Below are positions 20,128-30,836 of a stretch of DNA of 55,191 nt, piece after piece. This DNA comes from Terribacillus saccharophilus (GTDB lineage Bacteria > Bacillota > Bacilli > Bacillales > Amphibacillaceae): NCBI RefSeq assembly GCF_002272075.1, contig NZ_NPBJ01000043.1, positions 1-55,191 on the forward strand, read 5' to 3'. The position numbers were made by a program, and so were the translations under genes. How positions within the stretch are numbered: the first letter of the stretch is position 1; each line of letters starts with the position of its first letter. A model generated the notes under the pieces. That model did not search any database, was not told the origin of the DNA, and was given only the letters and a program-made list of their open reading frames with translations.

Positions 20128-20385
20128 TTATTGTACAGGCTCTTCCTTTTTCACTGTGTACAGTGTCGCAGCATCTTCCTTCTTAACTGCTTCCTTCAGC
20201 TGCTGTACCTCTATCGTAAGCAGCTTCTGACCGAAGCGGATTGCCATCTCATCTCCAACCGCTACATTCGTTGAAGCCTTCGCCTGGACGCCGTTGATCG
20301 TAATACGGCCTTGATCGGCCACTTCTTTTGCTAATGTCCGGCGTTTGATCAATCGTGAGACTTTTAGAAATTTATCTAAACGCAT
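20128..20385 (-). CDS. rqcP: S4-domain RNA-binding protein RqcP (YabO)
   Basis: Ribosome-associated quality control factor that works with RqcH to add alanine tails on stalled nascent chains. The 85-residue protein is almost all S4 domain: [29 protein letters not shown], and [18 protein letters not shown] start at MRLDKF, one base after the yabN stop; a GTG three codons earlier is possible but the homologs start here. No own promoter is apparent. Confidence 0.93.
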   Translation of the reverse strand: MRLDKFLKVSRLIKRRTLAKEVADQGRITINGVQAKASTNVAVGDEMAIRFGQKLLTIEVQQLKEAVKKEDAATLYTVKKEEPVQ

Positions 20386-20386
20386 A

Positions 20387-21703
20387 TTATTCACTTCCCT
20401 TATCCGTACTTTTCTTACCCTCTATTACTTGATGCAACGCAATTTCTGGATTTATTTTATAATAGCCCGCATATGAAGCAATAGCAAACAGAAGCTCTCC
20501 AACGACCTTTTCATCCACCTCTGCCTCTGAAGCTCTTCTGCTAAACTCCGCCAGCAGCTGCGCTAAATTAGATGGAGAAGGTTTCCGCTTGCCCAACTCT
20601 GCTGCTTTCATTAGCTCCGGCTGCATTGATTCTTCCTCTTGCTCAAAATCATTCTCTGCTTTTTCTTCCTGCTTAATAGCTTCCCAGCTCTTGCTCAGCT
20701 CTTCTTCTGTTTCCAAGACTGCCTCTCCGAAAACGTGTGGATGACGGCGAATCATCTTTTCGGTCACACTCCGAATGACGTCTTCAATAGAGAAATAGCC
20801 ATCATCTTCACCGATCTGACTGTGCAGCATAACCTGGAGCAGTACATCTCCGAGTTCCTCAATAAGATTCTCATCATCTTCCTTATTGATAGCATCAATC
20901 AATTCGTAAGCCTCTTCGATCAAGTATCTCCGTAAAGATTCATGTGTTTGTTTTTGATCCCATGGACAACCGCCTGGACCTCGCAGTGTCTGGATAACCT
21001 CACGTAATCGGTAGAATTTGTGGTTCATCTCCAGGGAGACTGCTGGCGGTACATACACACTCATCAAGTTGCTGAATTCTACACTCCTGTCCAAGTCCTC
21101 CAGCATTACAGTTTTGATACTCTCATCCGAGCTGCCTACTGCATCTACAATCGTAATCGGATATTCCGGCGGTAAATCTTCCAATAACTCCAGTTTTACT
21201 TCCGAAGCTACCATTTGGTCATACACCTGACAGAAGATGAGATGTTGTCTGTATTCCAACTCATCACGTTTGAATGACGTAGCGTCGACGAACTGAAAAC
21301 CATCAATCGGATCAATTCTCAGTGCAGAGAATAAATCATCTAAAAAGCTCTGTCCTCCGATAATCTTAACGTCCACTTCTTGTTGAGCCAATAGCAGCTG
21401 AACTGTCATTTCAGCCAGCATCGGATGACCCGGAACTGCATAAATCAACGAACCTTCCTCAGCTTGTCGGAATAGAGCATTTGCTATCTCTTCGTAGACC
21501 GATTGAAAATCTGGATTGTTTTCGTAAATTTCGTCATAGGAATGGAACTCCACCCCTTCTTCCTCCAGTGTTCTGACAACAGGATGATCCTTCGTTCTTA
21601 CAAAGATAGGCTCACCATGTTCTTTTAATTTCTTATATATTCCTAGTGACAACTGATTTATATCGCCACCACCAAGACCGACAACTTCAATTGTATGTTT
21701 CAT
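20387..21703 (-). CDS. yabN: YabN: tetrapyrrole-methylase-like domain fused to MazG nucleotide pyrophosphohydrolase
   Basis: The 438-residue fusion has an N-terminal SAM-dependent methylase-like domain ([12 protein letters not shown]..., [11 protein letters not shown]) at residues ~1-210 and a MazG domain from ~220 on, with [31 protein letters not shown] and [16 protein letters not shown] (the EEXXE and EXXD metal ligands). MazG removes non-canonical or excess NTPs; what the methylase domain does here is unknown. It overlaps yabM by 4 bases. Confidence 0.93.
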   Translation of the reverse strand: MKHTIEVVGLGGGDINQLSLGIYKKLKEHGEPIFVRTKDHPVVRTLEEEGVEFHSYDEIYENNPDFQSVYEEIANALFRQAEEGSLIYAVPGHPMLAEMTVQLLLAQQEVDVKIIGGQSFLDDLFSALRIDPIDGFQFVDATSFKRDELEYRQHLIFCQVYDQMVASEVKLELLEDLPPEYPITIVDAVGSSDESIKTVMLEDLDRSVEFSNLMSVYVPPAVSLEMNHKFYRLREVIQTLRGPGGCPWDQKQTHESLRRYLIEEAYELIDAINKEDDENLIEELGDVLLQVMLHSQIGEDDGYFSIEDVIRSVTEKMIRRHPHVFGEAVLETEEELSKSWEAIKQEEKAENDFEQEEESMQPELMKAAELGKRKPSPSNLAQLLAEFSRRASEAEVDEKVVGELLFAIASYAGYYKINPEIALHQVIEGKKSTDKGSE

Positions 21704-23280
21704 TTTTCTTTTCTCCCTTCCAAGTGCAGTAAGTATTTGCTAAATGGCAACGATTCTAACTCTGCCCGATTGAATGCTCCTGTCTTAATCAAGGTTATTC
21801 CATACAATAAAGCACCTACCATGACTGCAAACAATACATACGCTAATAACAAAATTCGTGTTTTCACGTGAAACAATTCGACGGCAGCTACATATAAAAG
21901 TCCGACAGCGACAAGCATGGACAGTAATCCGACAAATAGACTTTTCCATGGAAGCTGAAATAATTTAATCTCCGGCAGATGCTGTTTAAGTAAAAACATA
22001 TTACAAGCTAATATGCATGCCACAGTAATTACAGTCGCCAATGATGCACCCATGATTCCATAGATCGGTACGAGCCATTCATTCAAAAACCATTTTAGAA
22101 GAAAACCGGCTGCGATTATAGCAGCTGTTTGCTTCCACTTTCCTAAAGTCTCTAACATCGAAGCTGTCGTCAATGTAAGCGAACAAACAAAGATCGTCAG
22201 CGTGAATACTTGCAAAGAATATGTACCGACATCATCCTTAAACAACAGTTCGTTGACTAGCGGAAACAGAGCGACCAATCCAGCCGTTGCTGCGATTGAT
22301 AATAGGAAGCTGAGCTTCCACCCGCTATGCAGCAAATGAACAACAGCCTTTTTCTCACTTATCAACTGTTCCTTCGTTATGGACGGGACGAATGCTAATG
22401 CCAGAGAGGAACCGACAACGATGCCTAACTGGACTAGCGGCTGTCCTCGATCATATATCCCTTTCCATTCACGTGCTTCATCCAAATTTAAACCATGATC
22501 TAGCAATCCGGAAACAAGCGTGAAAGCATCGGCAAACTGTAATAACAGCAATAGCATATAGTTTAGACAAATAAAAAGGCCGTATACGAGGATTGTCTTA
22601 ATGATATGCGCCCACGGAAGGCGCTGCTCTACCGATGAAATAATCGACTCTTTCCTCATATAAAGACAAAGTATTACGATACCAAAGCATGCCCCTATTA
22701 AAGATGCCAGTGCAGCTTTAGCTCCAATGTCGTACAAATCACTCCCTGAACCGACAAGTAAGAAAGTGACGGCAAGAATCAAACCTACACGGACAAGCTG
22801 CTCCACTACTTGTGAAACAGCTGTCGGCGTCATATTCTGCTTCCCTTGATAAACACCTCGCAGAATCGAAGTAAAGGGCACTGCTAAGAAAATGAAAGAT
22901 GCTGCTTGGAGTGGTTTCTCCAAAGCTGTATCACCCATCAACCCAGCAATTTGCGGTGCTGCCATATACAGCAAAGCAAATGTAATCACAGCCAGTCCGA
23001 GTAAGAAAACTCCTATCGGTAAATAAAACGAACGAAGAGATGGCGATGTGCTACGGTACCGATCAGCAACTAGCCTGGACACCGCTGCCGGAATACCGTA
23101 TAGAGCCAGACTCGCTGCTATCCCAAGGAATGGATACACCTGCTGATAGATATAGAATCCCTTATCTCCTACTATATTTTGAAACGGGACCCGATAGCCC
23201 GCACTTAAAATCTTACTGATCAAACCAGCGACAGCCAGCACAAAAGCACCATGAAACAGCCGCTTCATCCCTAACCCCAT
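21700..23280 (-). CDS. yabM: YabM/SpoVB-like polysaccharide (lipid II flippase-type) transporter
   Basis: MOP-superfamily membrane protein of 526 residues with about 14 hydrophobic segments. It begins MGLGMKRLFHGAFVLAVAGLISKILSAGYRVPFQNIVGDKGFYIYQQVYPFLGIA, the PST/SpoVB type N-terminus. Members export lipid-linked sugar precursors; its relatives SpoVB and YtgP act in cortex and cell-wall synthesis. I start at 23280, 9 bases after GGAGG; the frame opens 16 codons earlier, before the promoter. It heads the yabM-yabN-rqcP-yabP-yabQ-divIC cluster. Confidence 0.9.
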   Translation of the reverse strand: MGLGMKRLFHGAFVLAVAGLISKILSAGYRVPFQNIVGDKGFYIYQQVYPFLGIAASLALYGIPAAVSRLVADRYRSTSPSLRSFYLPIGVFLLGLAVITFALLYMAAPQIAGLMGDTALEKPLQAASFIFLAVPFTSILRGVYQGKQNMTPTAVSQVVEQLVRVGLILAVTFLLVGSGSDLYDIGAKAALASLIGACFGIVILCLYMRKESIISSVEQRLPWAHIIKTILVYGLFICLNYMLLLLLQFADAFTLVSGLLDHGLNLDEAREWKGIYDRGQPLVQLGIVVGSSLALAFVPSITKEQLISEKKAVVHLLHSGWKLSFLLSIAATAGLVALFPLVNELLFKDDVGTYSLQVFTLTIFVCSLTLTTASMLETLGKWKQTAAIIAAGFLLKWFLNEWLVPIYGIMGASLATVITVACILACNMFLLKQHLPEIKLFQLPWKSLFVGLLSMLVAVGLLYVAAVELFHVKTRILLLAYVLFAVMVGALLYGITLIKTGAFNRAELESLPFSKYLLHLEGRKEK

Positions 23281-23311
23281 CCGATGATTCCTCCAAACTT
23301 TTCCTATTGGG

Positions 23312-23340
23312 ATTATACCATATAGCATATCCTGCTTTAA
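23312..23340 (-). promoter_or_regulatory. SigA promoter of yabM
   Basis: TTAAAG, 17-base spacer, TATAAT on the minus strand, 32 bases before the yabM ATG; the -10 is perfect. It probably drives the whole yabM-to-divIC cluster. Confidence 0.65.
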
Positions 23341-23405
23341 CTTTGAGCAAGATCCAATACGACTTGTCTCCGTTAAAGAAATATGCTGGATTAGAGGTGA
23401 ACAGC

Positions 23406-24620
23406 ATGTATAAGGAAGTTATCAGAAATAAAAAAGCAGTCTATTACTTTTCAGGAGGCGCAATATCCCAAATCGGTGATATCTTATCAGGGTTAGCCTT
23501 CCTGTTTCTCGCTTATCGTTTGACTGGATCCAGTATCCATACAACAATGGTTGCTATTGCAGAAACTACGCCATACCTTCTTTTCGGATTATTCGGCGGA
23601 GCTTTGGCAGACCACGTCAACAGAAGAAATCTAATGGTGATCATTGACCTATTAAGACTGATTATCCTTACTATAATCATCATTCTCTACATACAGGATT
23701 GGTTAACCTACCCTCACCTTCTGGTTGGCAGTTTCCTGCTTCAGTGCTGTGGATGTTTTTTTAATCCGGCTCACCGAGCTGTGCTCCCTGAGATAATCCC
23801 AGAAGAAAAACTGTCTACCGCCAATAGTGCCTGGGACACCATTCAACGTACTGCATCCTTAATTGGTCCGATAATCGCAGTCTGGCTGCTGGCGAGTGCT
23901 GATATTATCTACTTTTTTGTAATAGATGCAGCTTCCTACACAATCAGCGCTCTTTGCCTTTCTCGTTTGCCGATTATGCCTACGTCTAGTAAGGAAGGCA
24001 GACTGTCTATCGTATCCCTTTATAGATCCGTATTCGATTTCTTTAAATGGATAAGAAAGAAGCCCGCTCTCGTGCATCTATTTATTACCACCTTCTTCGT
24101 GGTCTTTTTTAACACTTGGGTATGGCGGGTTGGCATATTACTTGCGTTCGAGGAAAACACACACAATGGAGAATCCTGGTATAACGCACTACAGATCGTA
24201 TTTGGCATCGGAGCAACAATAATCAGCATTTTAATTCCGCTACTGATAAAAAGATTGGACATGAAAAAATATATTCTCGGATGCGTTATATGGGGTTCTG
24301 GAATCAGTATAATCGGTTCTGCTTACATGGTACCCTTCTTCTTTGTCGGCGCTATCCTTATCGGTATAGGTCTTCCTATAAGCAGCTTGACCCGGGTGTA
24401 TCTTATACAGACCCATGTACCAAAAGTGATGCTAGGAAGGGCATTCAGCTCTAATGCTGTACTCCTGTATGCAGCAAATACGCTGTCACTGGCACTTTAT
24501 GCCGGCTTATTACCCTTCCTATCCATTCGCAGCCTCATCCTGGTAAGCGGAGCAGGTATATTAGTAATTGTTTGTTTTTATATGTTAGTTATGGTTTTCC
24601 GAAAAAAACCAGGAGTCTGA
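23406..24620 (+). CDS. MFS transporter, MFS_3 / macrolide-type efflux family
   Basis: Membrane transporter of 404 residues with about 12 hydrophobic segments. The GGALADHVNRRNLMVIIDLLR loop after helix 2-3 (motif A variant), NPAHRAVLPEIIPEEKLSTANSAWDTIQRTASLIGPIIA, and DAASYTISALCLSRLP are typical of the MefA/EntS-like MFS_3 family of drug or siderophore exporters. I start at MYKEVIRN, behind AGAGGTG; the frame opens 33 codons upstream. It faces away from yabM and converges on an AraC regulator, overlapping its 3' end by 43 bases. Substrate unknown. Confidence 0.88.
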   Translation: MYKEVIRNKKAVYYFSGGAISQIGDILSGLAFLFLAYRLTGSSIHTTMVAIAETTPYLLFGLFGGALADHVNRRNLMVIIDLLRLIILTIIIILYIQDWLTYPHLLVGSFLLQCCGCFFNPAHRAVLPEIIPEEKLSTANSAWDTIQRTASLIGPIIAVWLLASADIIYFFVIDAASYTISALCLSRLPIMPTSSKEGRLSIVSLYRSVFDFFKWIRKKPALVHLFITTFFVVFFNTWVWRVGILLAFEENTHNGESWYNALQIVFGIGATIISILIPLLIKRLDMKKYILGCVIWGSGISIIGSAYMVPFFFVGAILIGIGLPISSLTRVYLIQTHVPKVMLGRAFSSNAVLLYAANTLSLALYAGLLPFLSIRSLILVSGAGILVIVCFYMLVMVFRKKPGV

Positions 24621-25381
24621 CCGTAAATACGCCTGAATACTGCGTGGTAAGAAGATACATTCTTAAAGCCTACTTGCATGGCGATGGAAAGGATGGAATC
24701 GTCAGTTTGACGGAGCAGCTTCTGGCTTTGGATAACACGATATATTTGAAGCCAGCTATAAGGAGACAGACCAGTTTCCTTTTTAAATAGATGACTGAAT
24801 TGATATTTCCCTAACTGCGTCAGCTGCACCATGTTGTCCAATGTCCAGTCTTGCTGATAACTTTGTTTTAAAGCATCCAGAACGACGTGCACGGTTGGTT
24901 CATACCCTTTAATGTTCCACTTATTACTATGAGATCCTGGAACAAGGCGGAGCAGAACCATCGCCAGCTGGATCCAGCTGTTCTCAAGCCACAGAGCTCT
25001 TTCCTTTTCTGTAGCTGCCATCCTCCAATATAGATGAGTCGTGGAAAACCATTGTTGAAGAAGTGGGTGTTTACATACCACTAAAGCGAACATAGGATCA
25101 ACTGTACTTCCGCTCAGTTCCTCTGCTACCTCTGTTACAAAAGCTGGCTTCAGTTCAACAATCCACTTTTCCGACGTATGGCGGAGCTGTTTATGTATCT
25201 CATGCGGATTAAGGAGCATGGCCTCACCATCAGACAGTAGCATGTTATGTTTCTGAAATCGGTAGGCGGCATGACCGCTAGGGCTGAAAATCAATTTATA
25301 CGTATCATCATCCCGCCAGTTTCTTTCACCGAGCATTGTTGTCCGGTTCAATAAGAGACCATTCGTATGCTCCTCTATCAT
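24578..25381 (-). CDS. AraC-family transcriptional regulator
   Basis: The 267-residue protein has an N-terminal cupin-like effector domain (FSPSGHAAYRFQKHNMLLSDGEAMLLNPHEIHKQL) and a C-terminal pair of helix-turn-helices: WTLDNMVQLTQLGKYQFSHLFKKETGLSPYSWLQIYRVIQSQKLL followed by SILSIAMQVGFKNVSSYHAVFRRIYGQTPGFFRK, the AraC signature. It likely controls the convergent exporter or another target. The ATG follows GAGGAGGAG. No clear promoter lies in the short gap after the spoVT terminator. Confidence 0.9.
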   Translation of the reverse strand: MIEEHTNGLLLNRTTMLGERNWRDDDTYKLIFSPSGHAAYRFQKHNMLLSDGEAMLLNPHEIHKQLRHTSEKWIVELKPAFVTEVAEELSGSTVDPMFALVVCKHPLLQQWFSTTHLYWRMAATEKERALWLENSWIQLAMVLLRLVPGSHSNKWNIKGYEPTVHVVLDALKQSYQQDWTLDNMVQLTQLGKYQFSHLFKKETGLSPYSWLQIYRVIQSQKLLRQTDDSILSIAMQVGFKNVSSYHAVFRRIYGQTPGFFRKTITNI

Positions 25382-25413
25382 AAGCTCTCCTCCTCTTTTG
25401 GATTAGCTTAGCA

Positions 25414-25449
25414 CAAAAAGAATCCCGCAACATAATCAGTTGCGGGATT
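25414..25449 (-). terminator. spoVT terminator
   Basis: Stem AATCCCGCAAC/GTTGCGGGATT with a 7-base loop, followed on the minus strand by CTTTTTG. Confidence 0.88.
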
Positions 25450-25458
25450 CCACCTTTA

Positions 25459-25995
25459 CTATTCCATCTGTCTTGCAAGGAAATTAGCAGCTGTTTCTGC
25501 TGCTTTCTCTTCGACTTTGCTAAGTTCGCCATCATTACGGCTCACGATAATAACACATCCAATTGGGTCGCCGCTAGCAATAATCGGACTGACCACATAA
25601 GCTGCAATCTCTTCTTCCCTGTCTTCTACAAGATCTACACTGCCAGCTTGATTATTTATCGCAGTCGTCCTCTCCATCATCGCCTTTTCGACAACCGAAC
25701 CAATGCCTTTATTCATGTATTCTTTCTTCGATTCTCCTGCAACTGCAATATATTCATCACGGTCACATATCAGGACTCCATGATCAATCGAAGTAAATAA
25801 TGCTTCCGCGTATTCTTTTGCGAAGTCACCCAACTCACTAATCGGAGAGTATTTCTTTAAAATAACCTCACCATCACGATCCACAAAGATCTCCAGCGGA
25901 TCTCCTTCTCTAATGCGCAGTGTCCGGCGTATTTCCTTCGGGATAACAACTCGTCCCAAGTCATCGATTCTACGTACGATTCCTGTAGCCTTCAT
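25459..25995 (-). CDS. spoVT: stage V sporulation protein T
   Basis: Forespore transcription regulator that tunes SigG-dependent genes. The 178-residue protein has an N-terminal AbrB-type swapped-hairpin DNA-binding domain (MKATGIVRRIDDLGRVVIPKEIRRTL, residues 1-50) and a C-terminal GAF-like domain (HGVLICDRDEYIAVAGESKKEYMNKGIG, GDPIGCVIIVS). Length is exact for the family. It lies downstream of a good SigG promoter and upstream of mfd in the minus direction, as in B. subtilis. Confidence 0.97.
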   Translation of the reverse strand: MKATGIVRRIDDLGRVVIPKEIRRTLRIREGDPLEIFVDRDGEVILKKYSPISELGDFAKEYAEALFTSIDHGVLICDRDEYIAVAGESKKEYMNKGIGSVVEKAMMERTTAINNQAGSVDLVEDREEEIAAYVVSPIIASGDPIGCVIIVSRNDGELSKVEEKAAETAANFLARQME

Positions 25996-26074
25996 CTTCC
26001 AATGCCTCTCTTTCTGTATCCTAAGCTGCTCTGGGGTATTTTCTACTTATTATGAAGAAAAGAAGAATTCACCA

Positions 26075-26104
26075 GTTGTGAAGTTAGTATGATACACATC
26101 GGCA
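26075..26104 (-). promoter_or_regulatory. SigG promoter of spoVT
   Basis: TGTATA, 17-base spacer, CATACTA on the minus strand, about 80 bases upstream of the ATG. The -10 is a perfect match to the SigG consensus CATAMTA and the -35 differs from TGAATA by one base. spoVT is a known SigG target. Confidence 0.65.
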
Positions 26105-26142
26105 TTACTATACATTTCCTGCGCAATTTTTAGTAACGTAAT

Positions 26143-29100
26143 TTAGCTGGCCCGCTTTAGTTCGCGTATGGCTTGAATGAACTCTTCAGCTATTTCATAT
26201 CGTCGTCCATAAGAGTTTCGATCCCAATTAAAGACGATTTTCAATTTCTTATCCTCTGTACCAAGCTGGACCATCCGGCCGTATTGATTTGCGAATTCGA
26301 ACAGCTTGCTGCCGTCAACATGCTGACTCATATCGGAATCGACCAAAATCTCCATACGCTGTTTTTTCTTCTTCTCGCTGATGCTTTCGATTTTTTCGCG
26401 TTTGGCATACATCTTCAAAGAAGTGACATGGAAGAGGTTGCCCACTTCTTCAGGATAGTCACCAAATCGATCGATCAATTCTTCCCGTAAATCATGAATT
26501 TCCTCTTGAGATGTACAGCTCTGGAAACGTTTGTACATATCGATTTTCTGTTTCTCGTCTTTAATATAAGATTCTGGAATATACGCATTGATATCCAGAT
26601 CAAGTTCGACCTCGAATGGTTTGATTTCTTCTGCAGGTTTACCTGCCTTCCGTGCTTCCACTGCTTCCGTAAGCATCTGGGAATACATATCAAAACCGAC
26701 GGAATCGATAAAGCCATGCTGCTGAGAACCAAGCAAGTTGCCTGCTCCGCGGATAGTCAAATCCCGCATCGCAATTTTGAATCCTGATCCGAGTTCAGTG
26801 AATTCCTTGATTGCCTGCAGACGCTTTTCCGCCACCTCTGTTAACACTTTATCCTGCTGGTAAGTGAAATAAGCATATGCCACACGATTAGAACGTCCTA
26901 CTCGACCGCGTAATTGGTATAGCTGACTAAGTCCCATTCTGTCTGCATTATCAACAATCAATGTGTTCACATTCGGAATATCCACACCTGTTTCGATAAT
27001 GGTTGTGCTGACAAGAACATCATATTCTCCTTCAAGGAAGGCGAGCATGACACTTTCCAGCTCAGATTCGTTCATTTGTCCGTGCGCAAAGGCGACTCTG
27101 GCATCATCAACCAAAGCTGCAATCTCCTGTGCTTTACGCTCGATATTTTCTACCTTGTTGTAAAGGAAGAATACCTGGCCATCACGAGCCATTTCACGTT
27201 CAATAGCCTCGCGGATAAAGACTGGATTGTACTCCATCACATACGTTTGAATCGGGAACCTATTTTCAGGTGGTGTCTCGATAACGGAAAGATCACGAAC
27301 ACCCAGCATGGACATATGCAATGTACGCGGAATTGGTGTTGCAGTCAAAGTCAGAACATCCACATTCGTCTTCAGCTGTTTTAGTTTTTCTTTGTGTTTT
27401 ACACCAAAGCGCTGCTCTTCGTCTACTACTAATAGGCCCAGATCTTTGTAGACAATGTCCTTGGATAATAGTCGATGAGTACCTACGACTACATCCACTA
27501 CGCCGCTTTTCAGATCTTTGATTACCTCATTTTGCTGCTTACGCGTGCGGAATCGGCTCATCAGCCCTACATTGACTGCGTGGTCCTGGAATCTTTCCAG
27601 AATTGTCTCATAATGCTGCTGTGCCAAAATGGTTGTTGGCACTAAGATTGCTACCTGCTTACCATCAGCGATCGCCTTGAATGCTGCACGGATAGCCACT
27701 TCCGTTTTCCCATATCCGACATCACCACAAAGCAGCCTGTCCATTGGCCGTTCCCGTTCCATATCCTTCTTGATTTCATCAATGGTACGCAACTGATCTT
27801 CGGTTTCTTGATAAGGAAATGCCGCTTCGAATTCTCGCTGCATCTCGGTGTCTTCTGAAAATGCATAACCTTTGGAAGCTTCTCTCTCGGCATAAAGCTT
27901 GATCAGTTCATCCGCAATATCCTCCACAGATGATTGGACCCTGCTTTTAACCTTCTTCCACTCTGTTCCGCCAAGCTTGTAAAGCTTTGGTTCTTTTCCT
28001 TCTGATCCAACATATTTTTGCACAAGATCAATCTGATCAATTGGCACAAATAACTTATCGTCTCCGGAATAGCGGATCAGCATGAAATCCTTGCGCAGAT
28101 CCTGCACCTGCAATGTCTCAATACCAACATAGCGTCCAATACCATGGTTTGCATGGACAACGTAGTCGCCTACAGCCAGCTCCTGGTAGCTCTTGATCCG
28201 CTCTGCGTTAGATATTTTCTGCTTCCGCTTCGGTCTTGCTGAACGCTTTTTAAACAGTTCGTTCTCAGTCAGTACTGCCAATTTGTGAAAAGGCAGCTCA
28301 AAACCGCTGCTGATATTACCAATCAAGATAGTCGGTGTGTTCACCGGCAAGGAAACACGCTCTGCAATGACTGCTTCCATATCGTAGTCAGCTAGAACAG
28401 CCTGAATTTTCTCTGCACGCTGCTGGGTAGGTGCCATTAAGATAGTAGAATAATTGCTCTTTTCCCACCGCTCCAGTTCATTTTTCAGCAAATGCATCTG
28501 TCCATGGAATTGCTGCATAGCCCTGCATGTTACATTTACAATATTTTGAGGCTGTGTATTCGGTATATGACGCAGGAATACGCTCAAATACAAACGTGGC
28601 TGCTTCATTTTCTGCAGTACTTCATGCCAGTCAAACGATAATTTCAGCTGTCTGACGGTTTGATGCGCTTCCAGCAGACTCTGATGCCATTCCGCTTCCT
28701 CTTCATCGAGCCGATTAGCTGTTTCTTGGATTCGGCTCATTTCATCAAGGATAATATAGCCACCTTCACCAAGATAATCTAACAGACTAGCTGGCTGCTC
28801 ATAGAAATAGCCTGCATACTTGGCCATGCCCTGAAATCGCTCTTGCTGGCGTAGCCTTTCAAGATCCTGACTGACAGCCTCAAGAACTTGCTGCTTATGT
28901 TCATCCGACTGCAGCTTGCTTATTGTTTCCCCTAGCGCTTTCTCCAACCGATCTGCTGCTCTGGCGATGTCCTCACTATCGATGAGTAATTCCGTAGTAG
29001 GACCCACTTCGACCGAGTCTTTTTTCTCCAAAGAGCGCTGTGTGTCTGAATCAAAATAACGAATGGAATCGACTTCGGTATCAAATAATTCGATTCTGAT

Positions 29101-29673
29101 CGGATTGGATTCCGTTAACGGATAAATATCCAATATCCCTCCGCGCAGACTGTACTCTCCTGGCGAAGCAACCATATCAGTACGTTCGTATCCCATATCG
29201 ACCAGTGCGCGTAAATAGTGCTCTAAATCGATTTCTTCCCCAACACGAAAAGCCAGCTGATAGCTTTCCCATTTAGCTGGTTGTGGCAGTATTCTTTTTA
29301 GTGCTGCAGCCGGAGCTACCAAGATACCATTCTCGCTATGTTTCCAATTCCGCAACGCATCCAAACGTTGTGATCGAAGCTCCGGACTGGAGATGGCAAT
29401 TTCGGATGCTAATAATTCATTCACAGGATACAGGTACACATTTGAATGCGTACTCAACTCCAATAAATCTTCATAAAGTGTTTGCGCCTGAGTCAGCTGA
29501 TGGGTGACCAGGATTACCTTTCGCCGTATGGAGTCCTGCAGCACAGTTGCCAGTACTCCCCTTGCTGAACCAGACAATCCTGTCAAAAGCTGTTCGTCCA
29601 TCCCAGACTTTATCCCATTAATGACTGATTGTATGTCATCCTGAGTTGAGATAAATTGCTTGATCTCTTGCAT
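26143..29673 (-). CDS. mfd: transcription-repair coupling factor
   Basis: ATP-dependent translocase that removes stalled RNA polymerase and recruits UvrA. The 1176-residue protein has the UvrB-homology region in the first third, the RNA-polymerase interaction region with [17 protein letters not shown] near residue 500, Walker A GDVGYGKT near 650, the DEEQRFG box near 750, helicase motif [14 protein letters not shown], the TRG region with QLRGRVGRS, and the C-terminal domain. Its length is normal and there is no sign of disruption. Order pth-fin-mfd-spoVT is conserved. Confidence 0.98.
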   Translation of the reverse strand: MQEIKQFISTQDDIQSVINGIKSGMDEQLLTGLSGSARGVLATVLQDSIRRKVILVTHQLTQAQTLYEDLLELSTHSNVYLYPVNELLASEIAISSPELRSQRLDALRNWKHSENGILVAPAAALKRILPQPAKWESYQLAFRVGEEIDLEHYLRALVDMGYERTDMVASPGEYSLRGGILDIYPLTESNPIRIELFDTEVDSIRYFDSDTQRSLEKKDSVEVGPTTELLIDSEDIARAADRLEKALGETISKLQSDEHKQQVLEAVSQDLERLRQQERFQGMAKYAGYFYEQPASLLDYLGEGGYIILDEMSRIQETANRLDEEEAEWHQSLLEAHQTVRQLKLSFDWHEVLQKMKQPRLYLSVFLRHIPNTQPQNIVNVTCRAMQQFHGQMHLLKNELERWEKSNYSTILMAPTQQRAEKIQAVLADYDMEAVIAERVSLPVNTPTILIGNISSGFELPFHKLAVLTENELFKKRSARPKRKQKISNAERIKSYQELAVGDYVVHANHGIGRYVGIETLQVQDLRKDFMLIRYSGDDKLFVPIDQIDLVQKYVGSEGKEPKLYKLGGTEWKKVKSRVQSSVEDIADELIKLYAEREASKGYAFSEDTEMQREFEAAFPYQETEDQLRTIDEIKKDMERERPMDRLLCGDVGYGKTEVAIRAAFKAIADGKQVAILVPTTILAQQHYETILERFQDHAVNVGLMSRFRTRKQQNEVIKDLKSGVVDVVVGTHRLLSKDIVYKDLGLLVVDEEQRFGVKHKEKLKQLKTNVDVLTLTATPIPRTLHMSMLGVRDLSVIETPPENRFPIQTYVMEYNPVFIREAIEREMARDGQVFFLYNKVENIERKAQEIAALVDDARVAFAHGQMNESELESVMLAFLEGEYDVLVSTTIIETGVDIPNVNTLIVDNADRMGLSQLYQLRGRVGRSNRVAYAYFTYQQDKVLTEVAEKRLQAIKEFTELGSGFKIAMRDLTIRGAGNLLGSQQHGFIDSVGFDMYSQMLTEAVEARKAGKPAEEIKPFEVELDLDINAYIPESYIKDEKQKIDMYKRFQSCTSQEEIHDLREELIDRFGDYPEEVGNLFHVTSLKMYAKREKIESISEKKKKQRMEILVDSDMSQHVDGSKLFEFANQYGRMVQLGTEDKKLKIVFNWDRNSYGRRYEIAEEFIQAIRELKRAS

Positions 29674-29703
29674 AATGCCTCCTTCTGCTAGTACATGTCA
29701 TAA

Positions 29704-29736
29704 GCAAAAAATGCCTTGGTTCACGCACCAAAGCTT
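29704..29736 (-). terminator. fin terminator
   Basis: Stem GCTTTGGT/ACCAAGGC (one G-T pair) with a 6-base loop, followed on the minus strand by a run of six Ts after A. Confidence 0.7.
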
Positions 29737-29763
29737 TGTATGACAACATTATTTAGCTTTACG

Positions 29764-29991
29764 TTATTGCATGAAATGATCCAGCTCATGATAATGCGGA
29801 TTTCGCTGCAGCGCATTTTCGCAATCCTCACATGCTACCTGACAGACGATATGACCCGAATCGATCTGCACCATTTCCTGATAGTCTGCCGCGGATAATC
29901 GATCCCATCCGAGCGCCTTAATATCCACCTTATATTCATCCAGCTCTGCTAGCTGTGTTTTACAATGACGACAACGATAAACGATAGCCAT
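29764..29991 (-). CDS. fin: anti-sigma-F factor Fin (YabK)
   Basis: Small forespore protein that inhibits SigF-RNA polymerase and helps the switch to SigG. The 75-residue protein starts MAIVYRCRHCKTQLAELDE and has two cysteine pairs, CRHC and CEDC, that probably bind zinc, with the conserved GWDRLSAADYQEMV stretch between them. I start here because GGAGG lies 7 bases upstream; the reading frame extends 21 codons further back but without support. It lies between pth and mfd as in B. subtilis. Confidence 0.92.
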   Translation of the reverse strand: MAIVYRCRHCKTQLAELDEYKVDIKALGWDRLSAADYQEMVQIDSGHIVCQVACEDCENALQRNPHYHELDHFMQ

Positions 29992-30026
29992 AGTTACGCC
30001 TCCGGGACTTAGAATTGACTCTGTCA

Positions 30027-30056
30027 AAGTCTGCCCGAAAGCGCATAGATTCATAC
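30027..30056 (-). promoter_or_regulatory. possible SigF-type promoter of fin
   Basis: GTATG, 15-base spacer, GGGCAGACTT: the core GGNNANANT matches but two secondary positions do not. fin is reported to be SigF dependent, which favours it. Confidence 0.35.
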
Positions 30057-30078
30057 TTATCTTGTTGCAGTGTATGAA

Positions 30079-30639
30079 TCAGCGATTGAAATCATTCATC
30101 ACGTTCAGGAAAGGTTCCTTCAGCCAAGTTTCTGTGGCATCTGCCGCCTTCTTAACACTATCGACGATGTCTGGTATTTCTTCCTTGTGGAAGCGCTGAA
30201 GAACATAGTCTACAACAGGCTGCTGACTGACCGGACGGCCAATGCCGAGTCGCATACGCTTGAATTCTTTTGTACCCAAATGCGCAATCAAAGAACGGAT
30301 CCCATTATGGCCCCCATGACCGCCTTTTTCCCGCAGTCGTACTTTTCCTGCTGGTAAATCCAAATCATCATAAATGACAACGAGATCCTCAAGATCTACA
30401 TTATAATAATCCATAAGCGGACGAACGGCTTCACCTGATAGGTTCATGAAAGTTATAGGCTTTACCAAAATTACCTTTTCCCCATTTATCAAGCCGGTCG
30501 CATATACACTATTGAATTTTTTATTTGTTAACGGCAAATTGTGCCGATGCACTAATTCATCAATCGCAATGAACCCTATATTATGCCGTGTCTGATCATA
30601 TTTCTGACCTGGATTCCCAAGTCCAACAATCATTTTCAT
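30079..30639 (-). CDS. pth: peptidyl-tRNA hydrolase
   Basis: Releases tRNA from peptidyl-tRNA that drops off ribosomes; known as spoVC in B. subtilis. The 186-residue protein has [19 protein letters not shown] with the catalytic histidine at residue 19, [43 protein letters not shown] and [11 protein letters not shown]. Its own promoter lies in the upstream gap, immediately before the repeat array. Confidence 0.97.
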   Translation of the reverse strand: MKMIVGLGNPGQKYDQTRHNIGFIAIDELVHRHNLPLTNKKFNSVYATGLINGEKVILVKPITFMNLSGEAVRPLMDYYNVDLEDLVVIYDDLDLPAGKVRLREKGGHGGHNGIRSLIAHLGTKEFKRMRLGIGRPVSQQPVVDYVLQRFHKEEIPDIVDSVKKAADATETWLKEPFLNVMNDFNR

Positions 30640-30678
30640 ATTTATAAACGCCCTTTACTCATAATCCATTCCAAAAAA

Positions 30679-30707
30679 ACTATACCTTAACAGAAAATAA
30701 AATACAA
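30679..30707 (-). promoter_or_regulatory. SigA promoter of pth
   Basis: TTGTAT, 17-base spacer, TATAGT on the minus strand. Its upstream edge is 5 bases from the first copy of the repeat array. Confidence 0.55.
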
Positions 30708-30711
30708 GAAA

Positions 30712-30834
30712 ACCGAAAAGCGAAGAAGAACGGTTAGAAACGGAGGAATAGGTGAGAAAGCCCGGAATGAGATGCTTTTTCTCATGCAGGGATTTATCGC
30801 CTATACCGCAGTTTCTGTTCTTCGCAGCTAGACA
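30712..30834 (+). repeat. structured repeat, copy 1
   Basis: 123 bp. Arms that pair: GAAGAAC/GTTCTTC, AGAAAC/GTTTCT, ATAGGTGA/TCGCCTAT, ATGAGA/TCTCAT. Its last 80 bases are identical to copy 4. Confidence 0.85.
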
Positions 30835-30836
30835 CC

